Below, in pieces: positions 11,874 to 25,200 of a stretch of 64,000 nt of DNA. The stretch is from Serinus canaria. Taxonomy: Eukaryota; Chordata; Aves; Passeriformes; Fringillidae. Under the pieces are notes generated by a model. That model saw only the letters and a list, made by a program, of their open reading frames with translations, was not told where the DNA came from and made no database searches. The stretch is taken from assembly GCF_022539315.1 (NCBI RefSeq), contig NC_066316.1, positions 8,633,501-8,697,500 on the forward strand, given 5' to 3'. A program made the position numbers and the translations under genes. Position 1 is the first letter of the stretch; every line of letters begins with the position of its first letter.

Positions 11874-11999
11874 GAATTCTTCTGAAAAGACACGCCTCAT
11901 CTGAGAAAACCAAGAGTTTCCAGCAGAACTGTGCACTGTGAGATGCCTCCAGAATCCTCAGTGGAAAAAAAATTATCCTGGTGTTATTGAGACATCAGC
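11874..11999 (+). other. CAPN14: Probable 5' leader part of CAPN14 exon carrying the start codon
   Basis: A pyrimidine-biased stretch ending TTTAACTGTCAG at 11873 makes a plausible splice acceptor, which would give about 126 leader bases before the ATG at 12000. A weaker AG lies at 11997-11998, right before the ATG. The leader contains an upstream ATG at 11943. Its reading frame is the same as the main one but is closed by TGA at 11988-11990, so the calpain cannot begin earlier within this exon. The acceptor choice is inference. Confidence 0.45.
11943..11990 (+). promoter_or_regulatory. 15-codon upstream ORF in the CAPN14 leader
   Basis: ATG at 11943 opens a 15-codon frame (MPPESSVEKKLSWCY) ending at TGA 11988-11990, nine bases before the main ATG. 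If the leader exon extends back to 11874, ribosomes would meet this frame first, and such an arrangement usually lowers translation of the main frame. Its presence in the mRNA depends on the unproven acceptor at 11873. Confidence 0.4.
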
Positions 12000-12230
12000 A
12001 TGCCTTTTCTGCTGTGCTTGAAAAAAAAGAAGTCACCTGTGCCTTTAGGCAGGAGTATCTTTCAAAAACACACCCCTCCCGTCCAGCAGAACTACCAGGC
12101 TTTGCTGGAGTCGTGCTTGAAGAACAAATGCTTGTTCACAGATGATACCTTCCCTGCTCACACCAGCTCCATTGGAACAGGAGCACTGCTAAAGAAACTA
12201 CCCCGAAATTTACAGTGGAAGAGGCCACAC
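12000..12230 (+). CDS. CAPN14: CAPN14 coding exon 1 (residues 1-77)
   Basis: The exon encodes the N-terminal anchor region. A basic start (KKKK at residues 8-11) is followed by [20 protein letters not shown], then FPAHTSSIG and the calpain-typical QWKRPH at the end. It is exactly 77 codons, so the intron is phase 0. The donor is GTAAGT at 12231. The ATG has A at -3, and an in-frame stop lies 10-12 bases upstream. Confidence 0.88.
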
Positions 12231-13263
12231 GTAAGTGACTTTCAGTGAGTACTCTGTGTAAGAGGATGATTACATGTGATAGCCAGCAAATGGTTTTAGC
12301 ATTGAACAGACTCCTCTTAGACTTTAATTTAGACTTTAATGTCTCTGGGGATTACATTTATTGCATCAGGTGTCATTTTGGAAGCTGGGGTACATGGAGT
12401 CTCATAATTGCCTTTGAAGCATTTGTTGCCCAAAATCATAACCAGCCTTGTTCAGTTTATATCCAGTAACACTTGGAGCAGGAAGGGAGAGGAGGCAAAG
12501 GCAGAAGGGAGAGTTGGTTTCCTTGGAGCTCACAGCTACAGTGGTCTCACTGTGATTCTGTGGTGACAGATGAGATCCTTCTCCCCACAGTTCAAGATCA
12601 TGACCTTCTAGAAGATTTCTGAGTTTCTAGACAGTTCTTAGCCATGACCCCTCTCTCCCATGGACCTCATACTGCCATGATGCTGGAGGCTGCTGCTTTC
12701 CCAGATAGGGCAGGTGCCTTATCCTCTTGTTGGGCTCTTTTTTTTTTCCTGTCTAACTGTTTAGTCTATTGTACTTGGAGTAATCATTCCTCAGCTCTCA
12801 AGGCTTAGCTTCTATCACAACCAGTGACTGAGCATCAGTCTGTGAGTTGGTTTTGGTGCTTTTGTTTTCTACTTGTGCTCGCATTTCCAAGGCCTTTGCC
12901 GGCATTCCAGGCTGAAACTGAACTTCACAACAGGCGACACCCAGGTGCAAGGGCTGGTCACAGAGGACATTCTCATAACAAAAGGGTAGATAACAAGTGT
13001 GGAAGGCCAGGACAGGGGCCTGACACAGTTAGATAAGGCCTGTTACTAGCAATGCCAGTTCTGCTCTTACTGAGCCACTGAGCAAAGTATTGACAATCAG
13101 ATCCCCCTGAAAGCAATATACAGAATTATGTGAGAATTTCAGAATACCTTTGTCTGTAGGGAATTCTGTCAGGTAATCCCAGATAGCATCTCCCAGCTAA
13201 GTTATTTTCTAGCTGTCATATTTTGTGAGATTTAAACAGTTTCCCAGAAGGATCAAGTTTCTG

Positions 13264-13298
<35 letters not shown>

Positions 13299-16200
13299 AA
13301 TACTTCAGCATGAGTCCTGGCCTCTGCAAAGCCCTTCAAGTATCTCTTCATCCCTCAGATATTGGAATGGACTTGGAACCTCCTCTGTCTCTCAGTGGAC
13401 TATTCTGCTGCTCTGCTATGATTGTTGGGGTGTCCTGTATAGGTCCAGGAGTTGGACTTGATGATCCTGATGGGTCCCTTCCAACTCAGCATATTCTGTG
13501 ATTCTATGAGTCTAAAACTGCCTTGTGAAGAAGGCTGCTGTTTGCTCTGGGTGCCAAACTTTCTGAGCAAAGACTCTCTGAGAATGGATGCTGTGCATCC
13601 TTCAGTCCCTGTGCTGCAGAGGAGATGCTGAGATTCTGCCATTCAGCCAGCAAGCTTGGAGCTTACTGCATCTATGAGTGATGGCCTGCAAACTGAACAC
13701 CCAAACTCACCAACCATTGGCAGGACTTGGTGTATAATTACTGTGACTGCCTTCTGAGGGAAGCTGTTTCTTTGCTACTGCCTGCAGGGGAAGCCAACAG
13801 TGTGAAACTTAGCTTGAGCAATTTCTGGATCATTCAAGTAAAATATAATTCTGACATTTAGGTTATTAATTTAACCCCAGAGGCACTTGTGAAGGGAAAA
13901 TAAAATCACTACATTATTTCTCTCTGTACAATTATTCACAGACCTATTGTAGTCACAGCAGCAGCAGCAGCCATCAGTCTGTAGCTCAATTGTCAGTCAA
14001 GCTGTGTAGATGTCAGCCAGGTTGGGTGAAAGTTCGATGCTCTGCCCTCATAACCTCTTTTGGTTGGCACTTGTGTGGAGGAGCAGGACTGGCAGCTTTG
14101 AAAGGTTGTCTTCTCAGCCTGGTGACCATGGAAAGCCATGGTGATGCATCTGAGCACCAGAGAATTTTGCTGGAGACCAAATTCAACACAGACCGAGCAC
14201 AAATGTGTGCCCAGGCTGGTGTCGGGTTAGTCAGAGCACATAACAATAGATTTATACCTGAGCCAGAACAATATCTGCTGGGACAAAGGACTCTCAGTAT
14301 TTTAAAAGCTTTAACTTTCAAGTTACATCAGCTCATGTTACTGGCTTAACTCTCTCCTTCTTTTTCCTTTCCTTTTCATTTTGTGCTTCCCAGGCTTTGC
14401 ACAAAAGTCCCGTATTTTATGCTGCACACAGAAAACAGCTTGATCTCTGCCAAGGATTGGTGGGTAAGGAAACTCCTTTGTACAAATAACTAAGTATTCT
14501 TACACAAGATAACATTTTGCATGGAAGTTTGAATGTATAAAACTTGGCATGGAGATAGAAGATATCCATCTCCTCTCTGCACTTGGCACGGTGTGGATGA
14601 AGCATTCATTTACTGGCATAGGCTCAGTAAATAAGCTGGCAGGCTTCGAGGTGGGATTTGAGGCATGAGAGGTCTCTGCACAAGCTGAGATCACCACTAT
14701 GTGTTGTTTCTGTCCATGCTAATAGGAAGTGTTCCTGTGCTCTTTCTGGTCTGTGGTGTTGCTGCTTGACAATGGAACAGAGACCACAGAAGAGCTTTAT
14801 ATTTGTAGCTAATGCTCAGTGTGAGTGTGTTCTCTTCTCAGCCTTGCTGTTAGAAAAATAATTTTATGCCTGTGTTGTCTAAAATAAAAGACTATATTGC
14901 CATCTGAAAAACAGGTAGAGGTGGGACTACATTAGTTTTTAAGTGCTTTATGTTCTTATAACCAAAGTTTGCTAAGTACAGTCTTGCATGTGAGATCCAC
15001 TGGAAAATATTTTCCTTTCTGAAAAGCTAATGTTTTCAAAGAAAAACTGAAAAGTTTTTTTTTAATAGTGTGCCTTCATAGAGAACAGAAAAAAACCCCC
15101 ATGCAATGTCAGTAAAACACAGATTGTTTCCATTGACAGTTATTGCTTGCTAAATTTCTTATTTAACCAAAGAGTACCCAAATGAAAAGATCATGAGAGA
15201 GCAATTATAATCCAGTCACGGTTTGGTTAAGTAAAGAACATGTCTGGATCATCTAATTTTGTGTGTATGATTTGTTATAACTTTAAAGACATCAGCACAA
15301 CAGCTCTTCTGCTAGGATCTTGGTGGTGTTGCTGAACTTGGCTGAGAGCTCTCACTTTTCAGCCAACTGCATGTGTCCGTTTGTCTTGGCGCAGAGAACT
15401 GCTGGTTCCTGGCGGCCCTGGAAGCCCTGACATTCCACCAGGACATCTTGGCTGCAGTTGTGCCACAAAACCAGAGCTTTGAGAGGAAATATGCGGGCAT
15501 TTTCCACTTCCGGGTACAGCTGCTCCCCCAGATTGCAGGGGCTCCTCAGATATCCTCTGCTATGTTTTGTGTCACACCCTTAGATAATTTGTATGTGGTT
15601 CCCTTTGGCCAGGGGCAAGTGGCCAGAGGGTATCCCAGGCTGGAGAGGAGCCCATCACCCCTCCCACAAAGTAGCACAGGCAGTGAATCAACTGCAAGCC
15701 GCTGAGGAAACACCTCTGCTTGGCTGCTCTCTTCAGCTGTGTCCTACCCATATTTTAATGCAAACAAAACCCTTTTTCAAGGATGGCAACAGTCAGCAGG
15801 ACCTGAGCACATCAGCTCCAATCTTCTACCCCTTTGCCCACCTCTTGGTACAACTGTGCTACCTTGCAGTTAGGAATTCCTTCCCCAGAAGTCCACCTGT
15901 GGCTGACTTCCCTGCTGACTCGTTTTACACCTGCTAGATGCTTTGTTTACTCCTCTGGCTGGGTGGGGCTGAGGAACTGGCTCTGTGGGTGAGTCAGCAC
16001 ATCCCCCTGACCCACAGCAGCCTGCTCTGTACCCACAGCTAGGCTATCTTGCCTTTCCTGTTGTTTTAAGGGGAGGTCCCTTCCAAGGGAAACATCAGCT
16101 CATTCCTTTCCCCTGACAGTTCTGGCACTTCGGGGAATGGGTTGACGTGGTGGTTGATGATCTCCTGCCGGTGAATGAGGCCGGGGAGCTGCTCTTTGTT

Positions 16201-19200
16201 TCCTCAGTCTATAAGAACGTGTTTTGGGGAGCCCTTCTGGAGAAGGCATATGCTAAGTAAGTGACTCATTTCAAGTTATGCAAATACTCTCTCTAAAATA
16301 TGTTGGTTGGTGCCTACGCAGTTTGTTCTTGTTTATAAATGCATCTCCTAGGCCTTGCTACATTTGGAATGTAGTAGATGGCTCTCATCTATCTATTATT
16401 ACACATAAAAGCTGCCGTTGCAGTAGCTGTTATCAAACCAGGCCTTTGAGTTTAAATCCAAGGGTTTAGGTGAGAAAACAGCTCTGTTGTGGGGGGCTGT
16501 CCTCTGAGTGTTATCATTGTTTGCAGTGTCTTGGCTGATGCCTTCCTTGTAAATATCACAGAGGAGTGGAACACCATAGATAGAAATTTTCAAATGTGAA
16601 TGATTTCCAAAGCCTCCTTTAATGTATTATCATTGTGAGAAGCCTCCAAGGATTTTCATTTTGGAGGTCTGCTGAAGCACTGCCCTTTGTTTTGGCAGAT
16701 TTTTTTGCTCTCAGGTCCTCAAAGCTGAGGCATGTTGCAAGTCATATGACATGGTGATAGCAGTGGCTTCCCTCCAGGGTGTTTTGCCTACAGTGGTAGT
16801 GTCAGCACAAAGAAGAAACTAGCAAGGCCTAACTGATGGAGTTTTTTAATATTTGGCTGAAATAATCTTTGCAGAGCAGGGAAAAATGCTCTAGTTAACA
16901 CTGAGAGAAAGATCACACAAAGATGAGAAAGTTCAGTTATTTTCATTTGGTGTTAGTGTTAGAATGAAAAGACTGGGCCAAATTGCACTGGAGTGATAAA
17001 GAAAATCAGATTAGAGACTGAGCTCTCAGGACAGTGTCTCTCAAGGCACTATGTCTTAGATACAGCTCAGAGCCTGGTGATAAATTCAGGCAACATTCTC
17101 TGAGGCAGAGTTATCAAAGAATTGTGATGGGCATGTTCTTGTTACAGTGCAGTCAGGGATGACAGTGAAGAGTCCCTTTCAGACTATGGCCAATCTTGGA
17201 GGCAATTTTGTAGATTCTCCTCTTCCCAAATGCCAAAAATTCCCTTAAAATGAAACATGAGTTACAGCCTTCCTTTTGCTTTTTGCACGCCTTTTTTTTT
17301 TAATATTTTCATTGGCAACCTGTTCTCAACCTGTCATCTGTGATGATAACCCAAAGAATATATTGATGTCTTTTTTTGCTAGACTCTATGGCTCCTATGA
17401 AGATCTGCAGATTGGACAAGTTTCAGAAGCCTTGGTGGATTTCACAGGGGGTGTCAATACAAGGATCAAGCTTGCAGAAGCTCCTCCTGATCTGTGGGAT
17501 ATACTTACAAGAGCCACCTACAGCAGATCTCTCATGGGCTGTCAGACACACTTAGGGGTGAGTCTTGGGGTGACATCAAATGACTTTACAGCTAAAAACC
17601 TTTCCAGGTCCCTTTCTCTCTGCTCAGCTGGTCATTGTGACTCAAAATGTATCAAATCTGCCCTATGTGGCTTTCTGTAGAAGTCGCATTCTTTACGTTA
17701 AACTTTGCTCATGGATTGATTCCATGATGCTCTCAGCTCCCTTTTGTTATGTTTAGGAACTGGTTTATCTATCAAAGAAATTCTATTAAATAGGGACCTA
17801 CTGCATTTTCCCATTTTTGTTAAATAAACTTTGCATTTTTAGAGATGATGCAGTGAGGTACAGATGCCTATGGAATAAAGTTATAGCTGAAGACTCACAG
17901 TTTAGGAAGGGCCATTAACAATCAACCTTCCAATTCTAAGCATACTGAAAAATCTGACTCTTAGGAGGTTCCATTTATTTATTTATTTTCAGTTCTCCTG
18001 TTACTTTGAAAGTCATTGTTTACACAGGTACAGGTCTCTGGTATTGGTATAAGTCTACTGTATGAGTAGAAATAGAATAAAAGTTTTCTTTTCCTTCTGT
18101 TTCTCTTTCTTGTACACAGACAACAAAGGTCCTGAAGAATGGGCTTGTTGCTGGCCATGCCTACACAGTAACTGGTATTAGAAAGGTAAGACCAGCCCAA
18201 ATGTCCTGGGCCCAGGTTAATTTGGATATTAGCAAGTTTTATTGCATTCAAGCATTGATCAAAGCAACTATAATATCTCCTCCCCAAATCTCTTTTCTTA
18301 GTCTAAGGCTTCAAGAGACTGTGGGCTTTGTTAAGAGTCACATTTTAAGTGTGTCCATTTTAGTTTGGAGGTCTCTATGTAAAGGACTTAGTGTATTTCT
18401 AAGGGTGGGAATGATTCATAGGGCTCTGCTGACCCCATCACCTAGAAATGCATCTCAGCTGTTAAGAATGAAGGGACTGGCCTCTGGGGCTGCTGGGAGG
18501 ATGTGCTGAAACTTGGGGATGTGCTTTTTACTTGGGGTAGAAAGTCTTCTTCTGAAGCTAGTGGAGAGGCCATATAGAATTAAGGATATAAAGGCCAAAA
18601 TATGAAAAACTGCAGATAGAAATGTGAGTCAGGGGTGTGGAGTAAGGGAACTGACTTGTGGTCCTGTGCACACAGTGCAGAGGGACCCCACTCATCTACA
18701 GAAGTACTGTTGGAGTCCCCTTAGGATATTTGTCTAGAGGTAATGGACTTGAAATAATACAAAGAGTAGGAGCTTCTTCCTCCTGAATTGGTGGATGACT
18801 GTCTTGTCCAGCCTCAAGAGGAGGTTGACAAGGATGGCAAAGACTGTGTGGGGCTTTGGACATTTTGGTGAAAGCATGTTCAGTGCCTGTAGCAAGAGAT
18901 ACTAGGAAGGGCAGGAGAGATGACCTGCATGAGGCACATCTGTGTCTCCCATAGGAGGAGCAGGAGGAGTTTGTGTGGAGTTTTTCAACAATGTGTCTGT
19001 CAGTCTGGCTCTTCTGATGAGATGAAAAGCCAGGCAACCTTAAGGGACTGACCAAGCATGTGGAAACAGTGTGAAGTCAGCTGTTCTGCAGTGTGCTATA
19101 AGCAAAGCCCCTAACTGGCCTCTCCTCCCACCATGGCATCCCAGTTCAGGAGGCATTACTCTGTGTGGTCACCCATGGGGGCTGCATTGTGCTGTGCCAT

Positions 19201-22200
19201 TGCACTGGGGTAGCACTTGGTTTTCACACGAGTACAAAATGAGCAGATGTTGGAAAGGAAGAGGAATTTACAGTCAAGCCTTTGGATTAGGAATCTGTCA
19301 TGTCTCTGGTTTCAGTTTAGAATTTAGGATAAAGCACCTTAATCTCTTTGTTGCTGGCATTTAGAGTTGCATGTTCAAAGATTTTTATCATCATACTTGC
19401 TGGCATCTATGAGAACAAACAAAATTGTTGTTAGTATCTGACATAGAACAATGATGTAAACCAGATGAGAACTGCTGAGACCTTGGTAAGCACAATGTTA
19501 CTGTTTTCTGCAGGTGACCTGTCAATATGGACCAGAAAACCTAGTGAGACTGAGAAATCCATGGGGAAAAATTGAGTGGAAAGGAGACTGGAGTGACAGG
19601 TGAGTTTACAAAAGGAAAGGTGTGACACTGAGCAAAGGAAAGGTTTCTTGGAGGAAAGATGCTGCCATCTTCAGGCATGAATTAATGTTGAGGGCAGCAG
19701 TAAGGTAATGCTTGCACAGACCTTCTGTTGACAAAGCAATGACTCCATAGATTTATATGCTCCAACAGACAGTGCTGCTGTAGCTGCCCTCACTTCACAC
19801 ATGCAGCCTCAACTAGATCAGTTCTACTTCTCCTTTCACTAATGCCAGAGGAAACATAATATGAGCATGAGACTTTGACCACCTTGCTGTGATGTGGAGA
19901 GCATGCAAAGGGACAGATAGCTGTGCAGGAGGCTCTAAAAAAACCCCATGTTTCAGGACACAGTTGTTTATCATGGGAGGGCCCAGGAAAAATCTTCCAC
20001 GGGCTGCAAGGTGTTAAAATTGGATAACTAGGAAGGAGTTCTATCTCCTGGCTGCTCGGGTAAATACAGTTGGGCATAAGATCAGAGGAGGTAGTGAGGT
20101 AAATGGGCTCCATAGTTGCATCTACCTGATTTTTTTTTTTTAACTGGGACCCATGAAAGACAGTGGTTGCATTCTAGACCATGGGCAACTGTGAACTTGT
20201 GTCCTGTTCCTCTTTGAAGTGGAGCATGTTTCTTGCTTCCAAGCTTCACTTCATTCCCTGCACAGGCTGTTTGCTGAGGCTCAGGGCATAGAAAGGAGGG
20301 AAGAGTAGAGAGGTCATTGGGAATGTGAATGGCTTTCACCTTGTCTGCAGAGCAGTAACTTCTCTGATGCATGTCTGTCACATAATGACAACACACCAGC
20401 TGTTCTGTTGAAGAGCATAATGAGCAACATACTGCAGGCCTGCCTTTGAAATGACTCCCAGCTGCCTCTTGTGCTGTCCTAGTCATTCATTCATTATGCC
20501 AAACACTCTTCCTATTATGTCTCCTTTAACAGAAAATTAACCAACAAAGCAGGTCTAGATTTTTATATTTGAAGTACTTGGAAGCTGTGTGTTCAAGTGA
20601 AGGGAGTGGCTGATGGAAATGGAACATTTCTGGCTTCTACTGTAGAAAACTGGACCCATTTAACTACATCTCATGGGACCCAGGGTGGTTGTGGAGAGTC
20701 TCATGGGGCTGAAGGTGTAGTGGGGATAAGCATGGAGATATGTAAAAACAGGGATTTGGCCTCTTTTTGTAGAGGAAGGTTATGTCCTCTGCCTTGAATT
20801 TGTGGCCACATTTGGTTAGTCACCTCATGGTTTTCCCCCCTTAGCTCTTACAAGTGGGAGCTGCTGAGCCCAAAGGAGAAGATTTTACTGAGGAAAAAGA
20901 AGGATGATGGAGAATTCTGGTAATGGCACAGTCTTGCTTCTCCTCTCTCTGCCAGCAGCCCTGGAGCTCAAGTAGCACATTTCCACTTAGGCCAAGGCAT
21001 AGGTGATGAGCTTTAGAGCAGCCAGTGCTCCTCTCAGCTTGATGCTGTGAGAAGCAGTGGCTGTGCTGACATGGAATGCACTGTTCTTCAGTGCAGGAGT
21101 GAGGGAGAAGCAGGGCATTGCTAGGTCACCTGGGGCTGCTGGAGATAAAGGGCAGCCTCAATAGCTTTTGTCCTGCCTTTATTTTTTCTTGAACATTGCT
21201 TCAGGAAGCTCTTCTTTGCGTGTTTGTCTGCGGTTTCTCCACAGCTTTTACCACGAGGTGGCAATGTTGCCGCCCCTGTAATTTCATTGCACTCCCTTTA
21301 CTGACGAGATTATTTCATTCTCTGTGTCTGCTGTCCTTTGCTGAAGTTTTAGTCGTGCATTAGCTACTCCTAGAGGCTGCTGTGGAAGCAGACGCTCTCT
21401 TCTTTACTGCCTAATAAAATATGAGCATTACCATATGTAACACAGAATGGTGTGGCTTCGAAGTTCCCCGCTCCCTTTCCTTTCCGTTTTATGAGCCATA
21501 TGGACTAAACTAAACTGCTGACAAGATGTCTCTTGGCACTCTTTTCCCAGGATGTCTCTGCAAGATTTTAGGATTCATTTTGTAGATCTGGTGATCTGTA
21601 AATTAACTCCAGACCTGATGAGCCAGGAAGATGGCAAAAAGTGGATGTACTCCTTGAAGAGTGGGAGATGGGTTAAAGGAAGTACAGCAGGAGGAAGTCT
21701 GGAATTCTCTAACGGTGAGGGGTGCTCTTTTGGATAACTCTGACTTTTGGATGCTCTGCTGACTCAGTTACCAGCTCCTTATAACCTCTTAACACAAAAT
21801 TGATGACAGAAACATACATTTGCTGTTTATGCCTCCACACAGACATCAGAAGTAAGCAGCTGAAGGACTTTGAAAGGCTTCTGCTATCACAGAAGCCTCA
21901 CTGCTTGCAAACATAGGGCAGTGGGCTGATTATTGCATGAAATAAGCTTTAGGATCCCAGGATCAATTGCCAGCACTGATCTGCTCTAGGGCATTAAACT
22001 TGTGTGTTAAAATTTGCACCCTCAGCACCTCCAGGCAGTGTGTTTTAAGTAAAGTGAATAAAATAGTCAGAGGCTCAGCTCTTGTGGAAGCAGAGCAGGT
22101 GGAGTCTAAAGTCAGCTAGCCTAGGTGAGAGAGGAACAGTGGATACATTTGTAAACAAAATGAGCTCTTAGTTGCGTGTAAGCAGAAGTGTAGTTCCTTG

Positions 22201-25200
22201 TTCGTGGGTCTTTCTCCTGTCTTAGATAGTAGTTGCACTGCTAAACTTGTAAACTGCACCTTAAAATCAAATTCCTGTGGGGTCTGGAGATCCAGACAAC
22301 CTGTGACCTATTCAGTCCAGTGCCAGGCATCATGTGGGAGGCTGGCAATCAATTTTGTGATGGAAAATGACATCAAAATGTTTTTCTTGTTTTGCTTAGG
22401 CAACTTTTGGATGAACCCTCAGTACTGGCTGAATGTGTTGCCAGCTGAAGACAGTCAGAAAAGCCCAAGTACATGCAGTGTGGTTATATCCCTCATGCAG
22501 AAACACAGCTCCAAACACCGGAACCGCGCCCCTCACCTTTTCATTGGATTTTTACTCTATAAGGTGCAAAGAATTGCTTTGTTTTTCTTGCTCTCACCAA
22601 ACAGGAGAACTTCCAGCCCCTGTAGATTGCAGTGCTCTGCAGGCCAAGAGTTTTTGTTGTGTGCAGGGTGATCTCTGCTCTTTCCTCCTGCCTGTGCCCA
22701 GTCTCCTCACACATCAGGGCCAGGCTCCCTCGGGCTCTGTGCCCTGCTTGCTGCCTCTCCAGCATGCTGTGTGTCACCCTGCAGAGCAGTGAGAAGTGCC
22801 TTTTGCTTCAAAGCACATTGGGATTTATTTTGCTGCCTCTGAGGGTACATGCAATAGCTGGAAGAGGGTGCCAGGAGTCCCCTTACTTTGGGGTAGGAAG
22901 AGCTCTGCCCTCAGGTTATTTCCAACCATGGTAAAATTGTGCCCAAAAAGTGTTCCTAGTATGATGTGGCAGCTGCTCATGTGTGCATGCTGCTAGCTCC
23001 CCATGTGCCCAGAGGTGAGTGGATATCACTAGGACTGAGAGTTTCCTACCTTCAATTCTCTGCTTGTCTGAGTACCTTGAGGGCCACTCTTCTCCCTTGA
23101 ACAGAGCCACAGGTCTTGTTGCTGCTATAAACTTGCACAGTTATGGAGAGGAGACTGTGGGGAAGGGGTTTTGGGTGGAGAGACTGAGGTTTCTGAAGGC
23201 AAAAACTCCATATAGATGTTTGTAGCTGCTCTGCTTCCCAGGAATGACTTGGCTGTGTTTGGTGAGGCACAGAGGTCCTGACTGACAGATGCTGTTTCTT
23301 TTCTTCCTGCAGGTGGGCCTACAGGTGAGTCCCTTGTCACCACTGCTGGCTGTTGTCTGGGGGACCTGGCTGGCACAGCTGTTAAGACAATGCTGAATGT
23401 GGTGTGTTTGCCTTTGTTCCTTGGCTGACAGTGAGTGCTGGAATTGGAATTCAGTGAGGCACCCCAGCAAGGCACTACTAATGCAGAACCATGCTCTGAC
23501 TCTACTGAAAAGCAGCCATATCTGGAGAGCTCATTGGCCTTGAGACTGGGCATTAAGCTTCTGTCCTGGATCCTCAAAGGTTTTAGAAGTAGCATCAACC
23601 TTTACCTGATGAGCATTCCAGCCCTGCTGCAGCTGTGGGGTGGTGCCCTAATTCTTGGCTGTGTTCTGGGAGTCAGAGCTGCCTTTCTGCTGCCTTCCAG
23701 TCTTGGCATGAGGTGGGAAAAGAGCCCGTGCCCCATGCAAGTCAAAGATCTCCTGGGGAGCTCAGGTTCCTGGCTGGCTGATGGTACAGGTGTTTTCATC
23801 TTTTTCAGGTCAGCTGCCTTTCCAGCATTTTCTTTATCCAAGAGCCTTTGGGACCTGAAAAAGGGCCCTGGAACTTAAATCCTGATTAAGTCCCAATTTT
23901 GGCCCTGACCTCAGAGGGATATTTAAAACAAGATTTAGCTCATATTGTCTTTAAAGGGCATATCTTCCACTCTGTTACTCCTCAAATGAGAGTAAACCTC
24001 TTAAATGAGTACTTGGGCTGGCAAAGAACTAGTTTGGGTACATTATATGGGCAGCACAATTGTGCTCCTAGTTACTGTAGACCCAGCATGGTAACCATGA
24101 GGTAAGATGCCACTTCTTCCTGACTTAAATATCTTGGGCACTATCAGGGTTACCTTCAAGGTAAAATTTCTGGCAGAGGGGGTCTGTGTGTGGCCTTAGC
24201 ACAGTGCTCTGCCACACCTGAGTGGGAATGGTGGCAGCCAGGACTTCAATTTCAGGTTTGTAGTGGTTGCCAAGATCAATACGGAGAGATGGCAAGCTGA
24301 GAGCATCTGAGGTATTGGAACTGCTGTCAACAGAGTATTGACTGGAATATAAAAACTTTGAATTTAACATAAGGGGCATGAGGAGGAGTAACCCTGAACC
24401 CTTCATAAGAAAGATTGCCCTATTAGTAAGAAAAATACTGGCTAAGGAAGAGGAATAGCATCTCTGCAGGAGGCTACAGAGTAAAATGGCTAAATGTTTT
24501 GAGGAACAGCCAAGATCAGAAGGTGACAGTAGTTTTAGCTAGCAGGATTATTTATTGGGCTTGTGTACTGGGCACTCAGTGGCATTAAAATTAGTTTCAT
24601 GTTGCCTAGATCAACACTTTATCCATCATCCTGTGGCAGAAAAGGTCCTGCAGAGCAAAGAGTGCCAGACAGAGCAAGGACACTTGCATGAAGTCAGGAT
24701 GAGGGCTTAGGTTGCTCATACAGTCTGCTCAGATCACAGGTGTTCTAAAAAATCCTCTGCTACCAGATCCCTTGTGCAAAGGACAAGTTGGGGACAAAAT
24801 ACATGGTCCCTGTGGGAAAAAAAAAGGTGTTCTGGCTAGTGAAGGGCAGTCTCTAGAGCAGTTCCTGCCTGCAGTCATTTTAGCCCATATGGCAAAGACT
24901 TTTGCAGAAGCCACATTGACAGGAAGAGCTCCTTGTCCCCAGTTCTTGCTGCTGTTCCTTACAAGTAGTGTGAGTTTTTTTGTAAGTTGCAGGAAGGCCA
25001 TTCTTTTGCCATATTAGTATTGGGCAAGTTTGGCATTCACATTCTCTGAAAAAATCACCTCGCCCAGGAGTTTCTCCTGGGAAGCTGAGAGGCCTCAGAG
25101 AAAAAGGAAAATATTTCTATCTCATTTGCTTCTCCTGTGTTGTGCTCATGTGGAATGTGTTTGGAGATTGTTTACCCACAGGTGATTGTTTCACTGGATT

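Noticed and set aside
15514..15705. Continuation of the open frame beyond CAPN14 exon 3
   Set aside because: Calpain similarity stops exactly at the donor GTACAG after HFR and resumes at 16120 with FWHFGEW.
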